From Streptomyces spinosisporus (GTDB taxonomy: Bacteria; Actinomycetota; Actinomycetes; Streptomycetales; Streptomycetaceae), in NCBI RefSeq assembly GCF_022698145.1, contig NZ_JALDAX010000012.1:62001-126000 (forward strand): a DNA stretch of 64,000 nt, given 5' to 3'. This document shows, piece by piece, positions 14,365 through 22,742 of this stretch; position 1 is the stretch's first letter; each line of letters starts with the position of its first letter. Under the pieces are notes generated by a model. That model worked only from the letters and a program-made list of their open reading frames with translations. It was not told the origin of the DNA and searched no databases. Both the position numbers and the translations under genes were made by a program.

Positions 14365-17300
14365 ATGTCCGGCTTCACACATCTGCACACCGTCTCCGGG
14401 TTCTCGTTGCGCTACGGCGCCTCACACCCGGAGCGGCTGGCGGAGCGTGCCTCCGAGCGGGGCATGGACGCCCTCGCGCTCACCGACCGCGACACCCTCG
14501 CGGGCGCCGTCCGCTTCGCCAAGGCCTGCGCGAAGGCGGGCGTGCGTCCGCTGTTCGGGGCGGAGCTGGCGGTGGAGCCGCCCGCGCGGATCCGGGACGA
14601 CGAGTCCGTACGACGGGAGCGGCGGCGCACCCCCGTGCGCGGCGGTGCCTTCATCGACGAATCGACACCACGGGTCACCTTCCTCGCCCGGGACGGCGCC
14701 CGCGGCTGGGCCGGCCTGTGCCGGCTGGTCAGCGCCGCCCACACCGCCGACGGTCCGCCCCGGCTGCGGTGGACCGACCAGCACGGCGACGGTCTGACCG
14801 TCCTGCTCGGCCCCGCCTCCGACGTCGGGCTCGCACTGGCCGCCGGGCGCCCGGACCGGGCCGCGAAGCTCCTCGCCCCCTGGCGCGAGATCTACGGCGA
14901 CGCCCTGCGCCTGGAGGTCGTCTGGCACGGCCGCGAGGGCACCGGCCCCGGCTCCCTGCGCCTTGCCGCCCGCACCGTCGGCTTCGCCGCCGAGCAGCAG
15001 GTCCGCCCGGTGCTCAGCAACGCCGTCCGCTACGCCGACCCCGGGCTCGGCCCCGTCGCCGACGTCCTGGACGCGGCCCGCCGGCTGGTCCCCGTCGACC
15101 CGACGAGGGAACTGGACTCCGGGGAGGCCTGGCTCAAGGACGAGGGCGCCATGTTCCGCGCGGCCGAACGGATCGTGGAGGCGGCGGGATACCGGCGCGA
15201 CACCGCCCACAGCCTGCTGGAGCAGACGCGCGCGACGGCCGCCGAGTGCCTGGTCGACCCCGACGACGACCTCGGCATGGGCGCCGTCCACTTCCCCGAA
15301 CCGCACCTGGTCGGCGCGGGCCGCCGCACCGCCCAGCGGGCCCTGGCCTCACGGGCGGCGGCCGGGATGGTCCGGCTCGGTTACGCGGACCGGCGCGCCC
15401 ACTGGGAGCGCATGCACCACGAACTGGACATCATCGCCCACCACGGCTTCGCCTCCTACTTCCTGACGGTCGCTCAAGTAGTTGACGACGTACGGAACAT
15501 GGGCATCCGGGTCGCCGCGCGCGGCTCCGGCGCGGGCTCCCTGGTCAACCACCTCCTCGGCATCGCGAACGCCGACCCGGTCGACCACGGGCTGCTGATG
15601 GAGCGCTTCCTGTCCAAGGAGCGGGTCGTGCTGCCCGACATCGACATCGACGTGGAGTCCGCGCGCCGCATCGAGGTCTACCGCGCGATCATCGACCGGT
15701 TCGGCGAGGAGCGGGTCGCGACGGTCGCGATGCCGGAGACGTACCGCGTCCGCCACGCGATCCGGGATGTGGGCGCGGCCCTGTCCATGGACCCGGCCGA
15801 CATCGACCGCATCGCCAAGTCCTTCCCGCACATCCGCGCCCGCGACGCCCGCGCGGCGCTCGACGAACTTCCCGAACTCAAGGCGCTGGCGGAGGAGGTC
15901 CGGCAGGCGGGCGGGCGGTACGGGCGGTTCTGGGAGCTGGTCGAGGCGCTCGACGCCCTTCCGCGCGGAGTCGCGATGCACCCCTGCGGAGTGCTCCTGT
16001 CGGACGCCTCCCTCCTGGCCCGTACGCCGGTCGTGCCGACCAGCGGCGAGGGGCTGCCCATGTCGCAGTTCGACAAGGACGACGTGGAGGACCTCGGACT
16101 GCTCAAACTCGACGTCCTGGGCGTGCGGATGCAGTCGGCGATGGCACACGCGGTCGCCGAGGTGGAGCGGGCGAAGGGGGAGCGGATCGACCTGGACGCA
16201 CTGGCGAGCGGCGACCCGGCGACGTACCAACTCATCCGGTCCACCGAGACGTTGGGCTGCTTCCAGATCGAGTCGCCGGGCCAGCGGGACCTGGTGGGCA
16301 GGCTGCAGCCGGCCACCTTCCACGACCTCGTGGTGGACATCTCGCTCTTCAGGCCCGGACCGGTCGCCGCCGACATGGTGCGGCCGTTCATCGAGGCGCG
16401 GCACGGGCGGGCGCCCGTCACCTACCCCCACCCGGATCTGGAGGAGCCGCTGAAGAGCACGTACGGGGTCGTCGTCTTCCACGAGCAGATCATCGACATC
16501 GTCGCCATCATGACCGGCTGCGGGCGCGGTGAGGCGGACCGGGTGCGGCGCGGGCTGTCGGACCCGGAGTCGCAGGGGCGGATCAAGGTGTGGTTCGCCC
16601 AGCACGCGGCGGCGAAGGGATACGACGCAGAAACGATTCGGCGCACCTGGGAGATCGTGGAGGCCTTCGGCAGCTACGGCTTCTGCAAGGCGCACGCGGT
16701 CGCCTTCGCCGTGCCGACCTACCAGTCCGCCTGGCTGAAGGCGCATCACCCGGCCGCCTTCTACGCGGGCCTGCTCACGCACGACCCCGGGATGTATCCG
16801 AAGCGGCTGCTGCTGGCGGACGCGCGGCGGCGCGGGGTGCCGGTGCTTCCGCTGGATGTGAACCGGTCGGCGGTCGCACACCGTATCGAACTGGTGTCTG
16901 AATCTCCCGTGGCGTGGGGACTGCGCCTGGCCCTCTCCGACGTACACGGCATCAGCGAGGCCGAGGCGGCGCGGATCGCGGAGGGGCAGCCGTACGCCTC
17001 GCTCCTGGACTTCTGGGAGCGGGCGCGTCCGAGCCGGCCGCTCGCCGGGCGGCTCGCACAGGTCGGTGCGCTGGACGCCTTCGGGGCCAACCGCCGTGAT
17101 CTGCAACTGCACCTGACCGAGCTGCACCGGGGTGCCCGGGGTGCGGGCGGAGGCCAACTCCCGCTGACGGGCGGGCGGAAGACGGCGCCGGCCGGACTGC
17201 CCGACCTGTCGGAGGCGGAGAAACTCAGTGCCGAGCTGGGAGTGCTGTCGATGGACGCCACACACCACCTCATGGACGACCACCGGGCCTTCCTCGACGA

Positions 17301-17811
17301 GCTGGGCGTGATGTCCGCGCGCCGGCTGCGCGAGGCAAGGCACGGTGAGACGGTGCTGGTCGCGGGCGCCAAGGCGGCCACCCAGACCCCGCCGATCCGG
17401 TCCGGCAAGCGGGTCATCTTCTCCACCCTCGACGACGGCACGGGCCTGGTGGACCTCGCCTTCTTCGACGACTCCCACGACGCCTGCGCCCACACCGTCT
17501 TCCACTCCTGGCTGCTGCTGGTGCGCGGAGTGGTGCAGCGACGCGGCCCGCGCAGCCTCAGCGTGGTGGGCTCGGCCGCCTGGAACCTCGCCGAACTGGT
17601 CGAACTGCGCGCCGAGGGCGGCCTCGACGAGGTGGCGGCACGGCTGGCGGAGCCGGTGCCGGAGGGCGCGGGCGGGGATCCGGCGCGCGGCAGACGAATC
17701 CAGATGCCGACCGGATACGAAATGAACCCATGGGCCGATCTGCGACCGGCGGGTCAAGGGCCTTCACAGGTACGGAAGTTGTGGCACCAGAGCCCGGGGA
17801 GTGCGGGATGA
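14365..17811 (+). CDS. dnaE2: error-prone DNA polymerase III alpha subunit DnaE2
   Basis: The 1148-residue protein starts with a PHP domain (SGFTHLHTVSGFSLRYGASH) and carries the C-family polymerase core. The motif VARGSGAGSLVNHLLGIA and the catalytic acidic cluster LPDIDIDVES are intact, followed by fingers and an OB-fold near the end (SGKRVIFSTLDDGTGLVDLAFF). Length and the missing epsilon-proofreading partner fit DnaE2, not replicative DnaE1. It performs translesion synthesis and damage-induced mutagenesis together with ImuB. The start is ATG 14365, with GGAGG 5 nt upstream. The stop overlaps the next start as ATGA. SOS control is expected through the box at 14289-14304. Confidence 0.95.
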   Translation: MSGFTHLHTVSGFSLRYGASHPERLAERASERGMDALALTDRDTLAGAVRFAKACAKAGVRPLFGAELAVEPPARIRDDESVRRERRRTPVRGGAFIDESTPRVTFLARDGARGWAGLCRLVSAAHTADGPPRLRWTDQHGDGLTVLLGPASDVGLALAAGRPDRAAKLLAPWREIYGDALRLEVVWHGREGTGPGSLRLAARTVGFAAEQQVRPVLSNAVRYADPGLGPVADVLDAARRLVPVDPTRELDSGEAWLKDEGAMFRAAERIVEAAGYRRDTAHSLLEQTRATAAECLVDPDDDLGMGAVHFPEPHLVGAGRRTAQRALASRAAAGMVRLGYADRRAHWERMHHELDIIAHHGFASYFLTVAQVVDDVRNMGIRVAARGSGAGSLVNHLLGIANADPVDHGLLMERFLSKERVVLPDIDIDVESARRIEVYRAIIDRFGEERVATVAMPETYRVRHAIRDVGAALSMDPADIDRIAKSFPHIRARDARAALDELPELKALAEEVRQAGGRYGRFWELVEALDALPRGVAMHPCGVLLSDASLLARTPVVPTSGEGLPMSQFDKDDVEDLGLLKLDVLGVRMQSAMAHAVAEVERAKGERIDLDALASGDPATYQLIRSTETLGCFQIESPGQRDLVGRLQPATFHDLVVDISLFRPGPVAADMVRPFIEARHGRAPVTYPHPDLEEPLKSTYGVVVFHEQIIDIVAIMTGCGRGEADRVRRGLSDPESQGRIKVWFAQHAAAKGYDAETIRRTWEIVEAFGSYGFCKAHAVAFAVPTYQSAWLKAHHPAAFYAGLLTHDPGMYPKRLLLADARRRGVPVLPLDVNRSAVAHRIELVSESPVAWGLRLALSDVHGISEAEAARIAEGQPYASLLDFWERARPSRPLAGRLAQVGALDAFGANRRDLQLHLTELHRGARGAGGGQLPLTGGRKTAPAGLPDLSEAEKLSAELGVLSMDATHHLMDDHRAFLDELGVMSARRLREARHGETVLVAGAKAATQTPPIRSGKRVIFSTLDDGTGLVDLAFFDDSHDACAHTVFHSWLLLVRGVVQRRGPRSLSVVGSAAWNLAELVELRAEGGLDEVAARLAEPVPEGAGGDPARGRRIQMPTGYEMNPWADLRPAGQGPSQVRKLWHQSPGSAG

Positions 17812-18782
17812 CCATTCTGTGCGTACGTTTCCAGCTGCCGCCGGACGGCGAGGCCACGCTGCCGGGGCTGCTCGGGTTGCTGGAGGAGTTCACCCCGGTC
17901 GTCGAGGCGCTGCCGCCCGACGGGGCGCTGGCCGATCTGCGGGGCGCCGAGCGGTACTTCGGGCGCGACGCGGTCGAGCTGGCGGCGGTGATCCGGGTCC
18001 GCGCGCTGGCCCTGCACGGCGTCGACTGCGTGATCGGCGCAGGACCGGGTCCGATGCTGGCCCGCGTGGCCCTGCGCGACGCCCGGCCCGGAGTGACGTG
18101 CGCGGTGCCCGAACACCCGGACGGCATCGCGGAGTTCCTCGCGGACCGGCCGGTCACCGTGCTCCCCGGCGTCGGCACGGCCACCGCGCGCACCCTGTGC
18201 GACTACGGCCTCGACACCCTGGGCCGGGTCGCCGCCGCACCGCTGTCCACACTGCAGCGGCTGATCGGCGCGAAGGCGGCCCGCGAACTGCACGAGAAGG
18301 CGAACGGCATCGACCGCGGCCGGGTCGTCCCGAACGCCGTCTCCCGCTTCCTGGCCACCGAACGCCCCTTCGTCCGCGACGAGTTGTCCCCGGACCGGCA
18401 CCGCCGCGCCCTGCTGTCCGCCGCCGAGGAACTGGGCTCCCGGCTGCGCGCCCTGGACAAGGTTTGCGGCACCCTCACCCTCACCGTCCGCTACGCCGAC
18501 CGCACCGCGACCACCCGCACCCGCACGCTGAAGGAACCCACCGCCCACTCGCCCGCCCTGACCAGGACGGCGTACGACATGTACGAGTCCCTCGGCCTCC
18601 AGCGCGCCCGGGTCCGCGCCTTCGTCCTGCGCGCGGAGGGGCTGAGCCCCGCGGAACAGGCCTCCTACCAGCTGGTCTTCGATCCCGTCGACGAGAAGGT
18701 CCGCCGCGTCGAGGAGGTCGCCGACCGCGTACGGGCGAAGTTCGGACCGCACGCGGTGCTGCCGGGGGCGCTGGCGGCGTAG
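17808..18782 (+). CDS. imuB: ImuB-like Y-family polymerase homologue, catalytically inactive
   Basis: The 324-residue protein has the Y-family layout (palm/fingers, helix-hairpin-helix around TVLPGVGTATARTL, little finger with LGSRLRALDK). The first catalytic motif, normally hxDxDxF, reads ILCVRFQL, and the second, normally SxDE, reads PDGALADLRG. Both metal-binding acidic positions are therefore gone, as in ImuB, which acts as an adaptor bringing DnaE2 to the beta clamp. It is shorter than mycobacterial ImuB and I see no clear clamp-binding QxxLF motif at its end. No imuA' gene is next to it. It is translationally coupled to dnaE2 (ATGA). Confidence 0.85.
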   Translation: MTILCVRFQLPPDGEATLPGLLGLLEEFTPVVEALPPDGALADLRGAERYFGRDAVELAAVIRVRALALHGVDCVIGAGPGPMLARVALRDARPGVTCAVPEHPDGIAEFLADRPVTVLPGVGTATARTLCDYGLDTLGRVAAAPLSTLQRLIGAKAARELHEKANGIDRGRVVPNAVSRFLATERPFVRDELSPDRHRRALLSAAEELGSRLRALDKVCGTLTLTVRYADRTATTRTRTLKEPTAHSPALTRTAYDMYESLGLQRARVRAFVLRAEGLSPAEQASYQLVFDPVDEKVRRVEEVADRVRAKFGPHAVLPGALAA

Positions 18783-18785
18783 CCG

Positions 18786-19160
18786 TCACTGCGCCCAGGG
18801 GGGCGCGATCCGTGTCCCGTCGGCCAGTTCGGCCTCCAGTCCTGTGGACGTGGTGACCCAGGAGACGGCCGTCCGATCGGTGGGGTTCTCGATACGAACG
18901 GTCGCGCCCGGATTGACGATGACCGTGTCGCCCGCCGTGATGTGGTCGGTGCGGCCGTCGAGGGTGATGAGCAGTTCGCCGTCGAGCAGATGGAGGATCT
19001 CCTCCCGGCTGACGGTGTGCACGGGCGCCTTCGTGCCCGCCGGGATCTCACCGCGCCAGGCGCAGAGCTCCTTGCTGCCGGTGCGCGTGGTGGCGTACGA
19101 GACGAAACGGGCGCCGTGCATCTCGTGCGTGACGGCTTCGGATGTGCGGATGACGGGCAT
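18786..19160 (-). CDS. small cupin-domain protein
   Basis: The 124-residue single-domain cupin has the first motif around APVHTVSREEILHLLDGELL (about 46-65) and the second around GDTVIVNPGATVRIENP. Two of the usual metal-binding histidines are replaced or shifted, so the metal site is uncertain. It may act as a small-molecule sensor, isomerase or dioxygenase; the substrate is unknown. It is transcribed divergently from a MarR-type regulator, with two perfect inverted repeats between them, so it is the likely regulated target. The start at 19160 has GGAAGG upstream; a much longer frame continues upstream but is antisense to marR and not credible. The stop is 3 bp from the imuB stop, convergent. 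Confidence 0.82.
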   Translation of the reverse strand: MPVIRTSEAVTHEMHGARFVSYATTRTGSKELCAWRGEIPAGTKAPVHTVSREEILHLLDGELLITLDGRTDHITAGDTVIVNPGATVRIENPTDRTAVSWVTTSTGLEAELADGTRIAPPWAQ

Positions 19161-19205
19161 GGCTGCCTTCCGTTCGACGGGTGTGCACAATGGGCGTGCC
19201 GGATG

Positions 19206-19248
19206 GTCAAGTAGCTTGACTACCTGCCCTATGGTCAAGCTGCTTGAC
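19206..19248. promoter_or_regulatory. tandem MarR operators
   Basis: GTCAAGTAGCTTGAC (19206-19220) and GTCAAGCTGCTTGAC (19234-19248) are perfect 6-bp inverted repeats with 3-bp spacers. Their centres are 28 bp apart, between the divergent cupin and marR genes. Confidence 0.8.
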
Positions 19249-19277
19249 CGACGCGTCAAGGGTGTTTCAATGCCCTC

Positions 19278-19724
19278 GTGCAGAACTCCGAGGCCATGGC
19301 CCTGTCCACCACCCTGCTCGCCATCGCCGGTGAGCTCACTCAGCGCATCAATGAGGGGGTCGTCGCCCGCGGGTTCGACGGGGTCAGGCCGGCGCACGGG
19401 TTCGCCTTCGTGCGGCTCGCGCCCGACGGGGCGACGGTGACCGAGCTTGCCGTGCACCTCGGGGTGACGAAGCAGGCGGCGAGTCAGCTCGTCGACGAGA
19501 TCGTGCGCAAGGGGTACGCCGAGCGGCGGGCGCATCCCGGGGACGCGCGGGCGCGGTTGGTCGTGCTGACCGAGCGGGGGTGGGCCTGTACGCGGGCCGC
19601 GGAGGAGGCGGCCGCGGAGGTCGTGCGGGGGTGGGGGCAGCTGCTCGGGGAGGGTGAAGTGCGGGCGCTGCATGAGCAGTTGGGGCGTATTGCGCCCTAC
19701 GGGCGCATCAGGCCCACCTGGTGA
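19278..19724 (+). CDS. MarR-family transcriptional regulator
   Basis: The 148-residue protein carries a winged helix: VTELAVHLGVTKQAASQLVDEIVRKGYAERR (helix-turn-helix, about 53-82), then the basic wing HPGDARARLVVLTERG. Such dimers bind palindromes and release them on binding phenolic or other small ligands, or on oxidation. It faces the cupin gene across two perfect GTCAAG-N3-CTTGAC repeats, so it almost certainly controls that gene and itself. The start GTG 19278 has no Shine-Dalgarno site and may be leaderless; ATG 19296 is an alternative. Confidence 0.88.
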   Translation: MQNSEAMALSTTLLAIAGELTQRINEGVVARGFDGVRPAHGFAFVRLAPDGATVTELAVHLGVTKQAASQLVDEIVRKGYAERRAHPGDARARLVVLTERGWACTRAAEEAAAEVVRGWGQLLGEGEVRALHEQLGRIAPYGRIRPTW

Positions 19725-19896
19725 CGGTTGATCAGCAGTCACTGGCGCGTCGGTTATCACTGGAAGTTTTTACTGACGCGTAACTTCACACTTGCACTAC
19801 TCGCTCGTAACTTGACGAGTGAACAGCATCCTTCGTGATCCGGATCACAGGGCGTAAGGCCATCGCAACTCCCTTGAGCCGCAAGGAGATCACACG

Positions 19897-20760
19897 ATGC
19901 TGCCCTGGAAACGAGTGCTCAGACCCCTCGCCGCCCTGCTGCTGACCGCTGCGGTCGCCGTCGTCCCGGCCGCCACCGCGGCGCACGCCTCGGAAGCTCC
20001 CCACACCGGCTGGAACGACTACTCCTGCAAGCCCTCCGCCGCCCATCCCCGCCCCGTCGTCCTGGTCCACGGCACCTTCGGCAACTCGGTCGACAACTGG
20101 CTCGCCCTCGCCCCCTATCTGGAGAACCGCGGCTACTGCGTCTTCTCCCTGGACTACGGCCAGTTGTCCGGCGTCCCCCTCTTCCACGGCCTCGGCCCCA
20201 TCGACAAGTCGGCCGAGCAGCTCTCCGCCTACGTCGACAGGGTGCTGGCCGCGACCGGCGCCGCCAAGGCCGATCTCGTCGGCCACTCGCAGGGCGGCAT
20301 GATGCCCCGCTACTACCTCAAGTTCCTCGGCGGCGGCGCCAAGGTGAACGCCCTCGTCGGCATCGCACCCGACAACCACGGCACCGCCCTGAACGGCCTG
20401 GCCAACCTGCTCCCGTACTTCCCGGGCGCCTCGGACCTGCTGTCCAAGAACACTCCCGGCCTGGCCGACCAGATCGTCGGCTCCGCGTTCCTCACCAAGC
20501 TCAACGCGGGCGGCGACACCGTCCCCGGCGTCCACTACACGGTCATCGCCACCAAGTACGACGAGGTGGTCACGCCGTACCGGAGCCAGTTCCTGAGCGG
20601 TTCCGACGTGCACAACGTCCTGATCCAGGACCGCTGTTCACTGGATCTGTCCGAACACGTCCTGATCGGTCTCACCGACCGGATCGCCTTCCACGAGGTG
20701 GCCAACGCCCTCGACCCGGCACACGCCACCGCCACCACCTGTGCGTCGGTGCTGAGCTGA
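19897..20760 (+). CDS. secreted lipase/esterase, alpha/beta hydrolase
   Basis: The 287-residue protein has a signal peptide cleaved near AAHAS (about 30-32). The mature enzyme has the oxyanion motif VLVHGTFGNS, the nucleophile elbow GHSQGG, an acid in ATKYDEVVTP and the histidine in LSEHVLIG. Together these give the Ser-Asp-His triad of triacylglycerol lipases resembling actinobacterial class I lipases. Cysteines near residues 43/51 and 245/282 probably form disulfides. CAAGGAGAT precedes the ATG. The promoter region contains two direct CGTAACTT repeats (19779-19786, 19806-19813). It is convergent with the LPMO gene across a strong shared terminator. Confidence 0.9.
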   Translation: MLPWKRVLRPLAALLLTAAVAVVPAATAAHASEAPHTGWNDYSCKPSAAHPRPVVLVHGTFGNSVDNWLALAPYLENRGYCVFSLDYGQLSGVPLFHGLGPIDKSAEQLSAYVDRVLAATGAAKADLVGHSQGGMMPRYYLKFLGGGAKVNALVGIAPDNHGTALNGLANLLPYFPGASDLLSKNTPGLADQIVGSAFLTKLNAGGDTVPGVHYTVIATKYDEVVTPYRSQFLSGSDVHNVLIQDRCSLDLSEHVLIGLTDRIAFHEVANALDPAHATATTCASVLS

Positions 20761-20789
20761 ATCAGCAGAACCGCTGCGACGGAAAAACC

Positions 20790-20824
20790 GGGGCCTGTCC
20801 GGCCTGAGCCGCCGGACAGGCCCC
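20790..20824. terminator. bidirectional terminator lipase / LPMO
   Basis: GGGGCCTGTCCGGC and GCCGGACAGGCCCC form a perfect 14-bp stem around a 7-nt loop, midway between two convergent genes. Confidence 0.88.
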
Positions 20825-20838
20825 GCCCCCCGTGGGAT

Positions 20839-21810
20839 CTAACGGCCCCCGCGCCTGCGCACCGAGGCGAACAGCGCCGCCGAGCCGAGGGCCAGCGCGG
20901 CCGCCCCGCCCATGGCGATGTACGGAGTGCTGCTGCTGCCTCCGGTCTCGGCGAGGTCCTGCACCGACGTGCCCGAACTGCCCGCCGCCTTCGGCTCGTT
21001 GGCGACCACGGGGTCGGTCGTCGTAAGGGCGTCCTGGTCACCGTGGCCGTGGTGCTCGATCGTCGACTTGTCGGCGCCGTCCGCGACCTGCTCGTCGGTG
21101 GGCGCGGAGGCGGACGGGGCGGGCGTCGAACCGGTGGTCGAACCGGTCGTCGTACCAGCGCCGTTGCCGCCACCACCGAAGGCGACGTCCGAGCAGGAGT
21201 AGAAGGCCTCCGGGCTGTCCGAGCGCTGCCAGACCGCGTACAGCAGGTGCTTGCCGGAGCGCTGGGGGAGCGTGCCGGAGAAGGTGTAGAAGCCGCCGGA
21301 GGCGACCGGGTCGGTGGCCGTCGCCACCGGGTGCTGCAGGTCCAGGTCCGACCAGGCGAGCGGCTGCGACGGGTCGTAGCCGTCCTTGGTGATGTACACC
21401 TTGAAGGTGCCCTCGTGCGGGGCGGTCACGCGGTACTTGAAGGTGTACGACCCGCTGCTCACGCTGGTCGCCGGCCAGTCGGCGCGGGCCAGGTCGAGCC
21501 CCTTGAACTCCTCGCTGTTGGCGCTGCACAGCTTGCCGTCCGGGATCAGCGCCTGGTGCTGTCCGGCGGCGTCACCGATGCGGATGCCGTTCCAGTCGTA
21601 CAGCGCCTGGGTGCCGCCGGCCGCGACGGCCGCCTTGCACGCATCCGACTTCGGGCTCTCCGGGCCCTCCGCGTAGCACTGCGAGACCCGGCTGACCGGG
21701 TCGCCCATCGAACCGTGGGCCGACGCGGGGGCGGCGGCGAGGAAGGTCAGGGCGAGCGGGGCCGCGCCGAGGGCGGTGAGAGTGGCGACCTTGCGGCGGC
21801 GTGCGGGCAT
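20839..21810 (-). CDS. cell-wall-anchored lytic polysaccharide monooxygenase (AA10)
   Basis: The 323-residue precursor has a signal ending PASA, so the mature chain starts with His32 (HGSMGDPVSR), the first ligand of the copper histidine brace. His132 in APHEGTF is the second. The AA10 core runs to about residue 220, then an Ala/Gly/Thr/Ser linker. The end, LAETG followed by a hydrophobic helix and RRRGGR, is a class E sortase signal, so the enzyme is probably covalently fixed to peptidoglycan. It would oxidise chitin, cellulose or a surface glucan. From memory a Streptomyces LPMO of this type (LpmP) is tied to GlxA/CslA glycan formation and development. GAGGAG is 7 nt before the ATG. Confidence 0.9.
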   Translation of the reverse strand: MPARRRKVATLTALGAAPLALTFLAAAPASAHGSMGDPVSRVSQCYAEGPESPKSDACKAAVAAGGTQALYDWNGIRIGDAAGQHQALIPDGKLCSANSEEFKGLDLARADWPATSVSSGSYTFKYRVTAPHEGTFKVYITKDGYDPSQPLAWSDLDLQHPVATATDPVASGGFYTFSGTLPQRSGKHLLYAVWQRSDSPEAFYSCSDVAFGGGGNGAGTTTGSTTGSTPAPSASAPTDEQVADGADKSTIEHHGHGDQDALTTTDPVVANEPKAAGSSGTSVQDLAETGGSSSTPYIAMGGAAALALGSAALFASVRRRGGR

Positions 21811-22012
21811 GCGGAATCTCCTCGGAACGGAACGGTCCTGATGCGTGGGGCGGGTCCTGTGGGATGGATCCCGTGGGGCGGATCCCGTGGGGGCGCGATC
21901 AGAAACTAGCCCCAAGGAAGCGTGAAATCGCCTGCTGGAGGCGGGTGGGGGAGATCCTTATGGTGGCGTTAAGGGAGTGCTCAGACTGGGATCAGGTAAT
22001 AGCGTGCGCGGC

Positions 22013-22462
22013 ATGACCGACGAGGAGATCCGGGTCGCCGTGGCCGCCGACGTGCCGGCCGTGAAGGCCGTGACCGATGCCGCGTACCACCCCTACATCG
22101 AGCGGATCGGGGTGGTGCCGGTACCCATGCGGGCGGACCACGCGGCGAACGTGGCCGCGGGCCGGGTGTTCGTGACCGGGGATCCCGTCGTGGGGCTCGT
22201 GGTGCTGGAGGAGCACGAGGACCATCTGTTCCTCGACAGCATCGCCGTCCACCCCGAGGCACACGGCCGGGGGGTGGGGCGGCGGCTGCTGCGCTTCGTG
22301 GACGCACGCGCGCGTGGGCTCGGGCTGCCCGAGGTCAGGCTCTACACCAACGCGATGATGTGGGAGAACCAGAAGATCTATCCGAAGTACGGATACGACG
22401 TCGTGGAGCGGCGGGTGACCGGGCCGTACGACCGCATCCACTACCGCAAGCGGCTGGACTGA
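22013..22462 (+). CDS. GNAT-family N-acetyltransferase
   Basis: The 149-residue protein shows the acetyl-CoA-binding pyrophosphate loop VHPEAHGRGVGRRLL (about 83-97) after the beta strand HLFLDSIA. The C-terminal NQKIYPKYGYDVVERR is the usual end of the fold. The substrate is not identifiable. The start ATG 22013 lies about 10 nt after a TAATAG -10-like hexamer (21997-22002) and lacks a Shine-Dalgarno site, so the mRNA is likely leaderless. An alternative start at 21977 would place the -10 inside the gene. Confidence 0.85.
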   Translation: MTDEEIRVAVAADVPAVKAVTDAAYHPYIERIGVVPVPMRADHAANVAAGRVFVTGDPVVGLVVLEEHEDHLFLDSIAVHPEAHGRGVGRRLLRFVDARARGLGLPEVRLYTNAMMWENQKIYPKYGYDVVERRVTGPYDRIHYRKRLD

Positions 22463-22467
22463 CGCCG

Positions 22468-22602
22468 TCAGCCGTCCGGCCACCACGTTCTTGCGATGTC
22501 TCGGCGCACCTCCGGGCGTCCCGCGGGGCGCTCGTCGGCCTCTTCGCGGACCCTGCGCGAGTCCGACTTTTTCAGGGGCTTGTGCACAGTGGTCCGGCGC
22601 AT
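22468..22602 (-). CDS. 44-residue conserved-looking basic protein
   Basis: ATG at 22602 is preceded by AAGGAGG with 5-nt spacing, an excellent ribosome site. Of 44 codons, 37 end in G or C, as in real genes here. The product begins MRRTTVHKPLKKSD, is highly charged (many Arg, Glu, Asp) and ends RDIARTWWPDG. The double tryptophan at the end looks like a docking motif. No signal or membrane segment is seen. I do not recognise a family; similar short basic/acidic proteins ending in WWPDG may exist in other Streptomyces, but this was not checked. It ends 5 bp after the convergent GNAT stop. Confidence 0.65.
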   Translation of the reverse strand: MRRTTVHKPLKKSDSRRVREEADERPAGRPEVRRDIARTWWPDG

Positions 22603-22742
22603 GGCTGCCTCCTTCGGTGCCTACCGAGTTCCCGCGTTCTCACGGTGGTAGACCCTTGTCGGGAGACTGACTCATCGGTCCGGGTCTGTCTGTGGTGGCA
22701 GTCACCATTCGACTGTCAGTGGCGGGTGTCACTCTTGGCCTC

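Noticed and set aside
19161..19760. Upstream extension of the cupin frame
   Set aside because: It is antisense to marR, crosses the operators and adds no recognisable domain; a good ribosome site precedes ATG 19160.
12891..19811. TACTCGCTCGTA shared by the second streptogrisin and lipase upstream regions
   Set aside because: A shared 12-mer in a 64-kb window of biased composition is expected many times by chance, and the flanks do not align.
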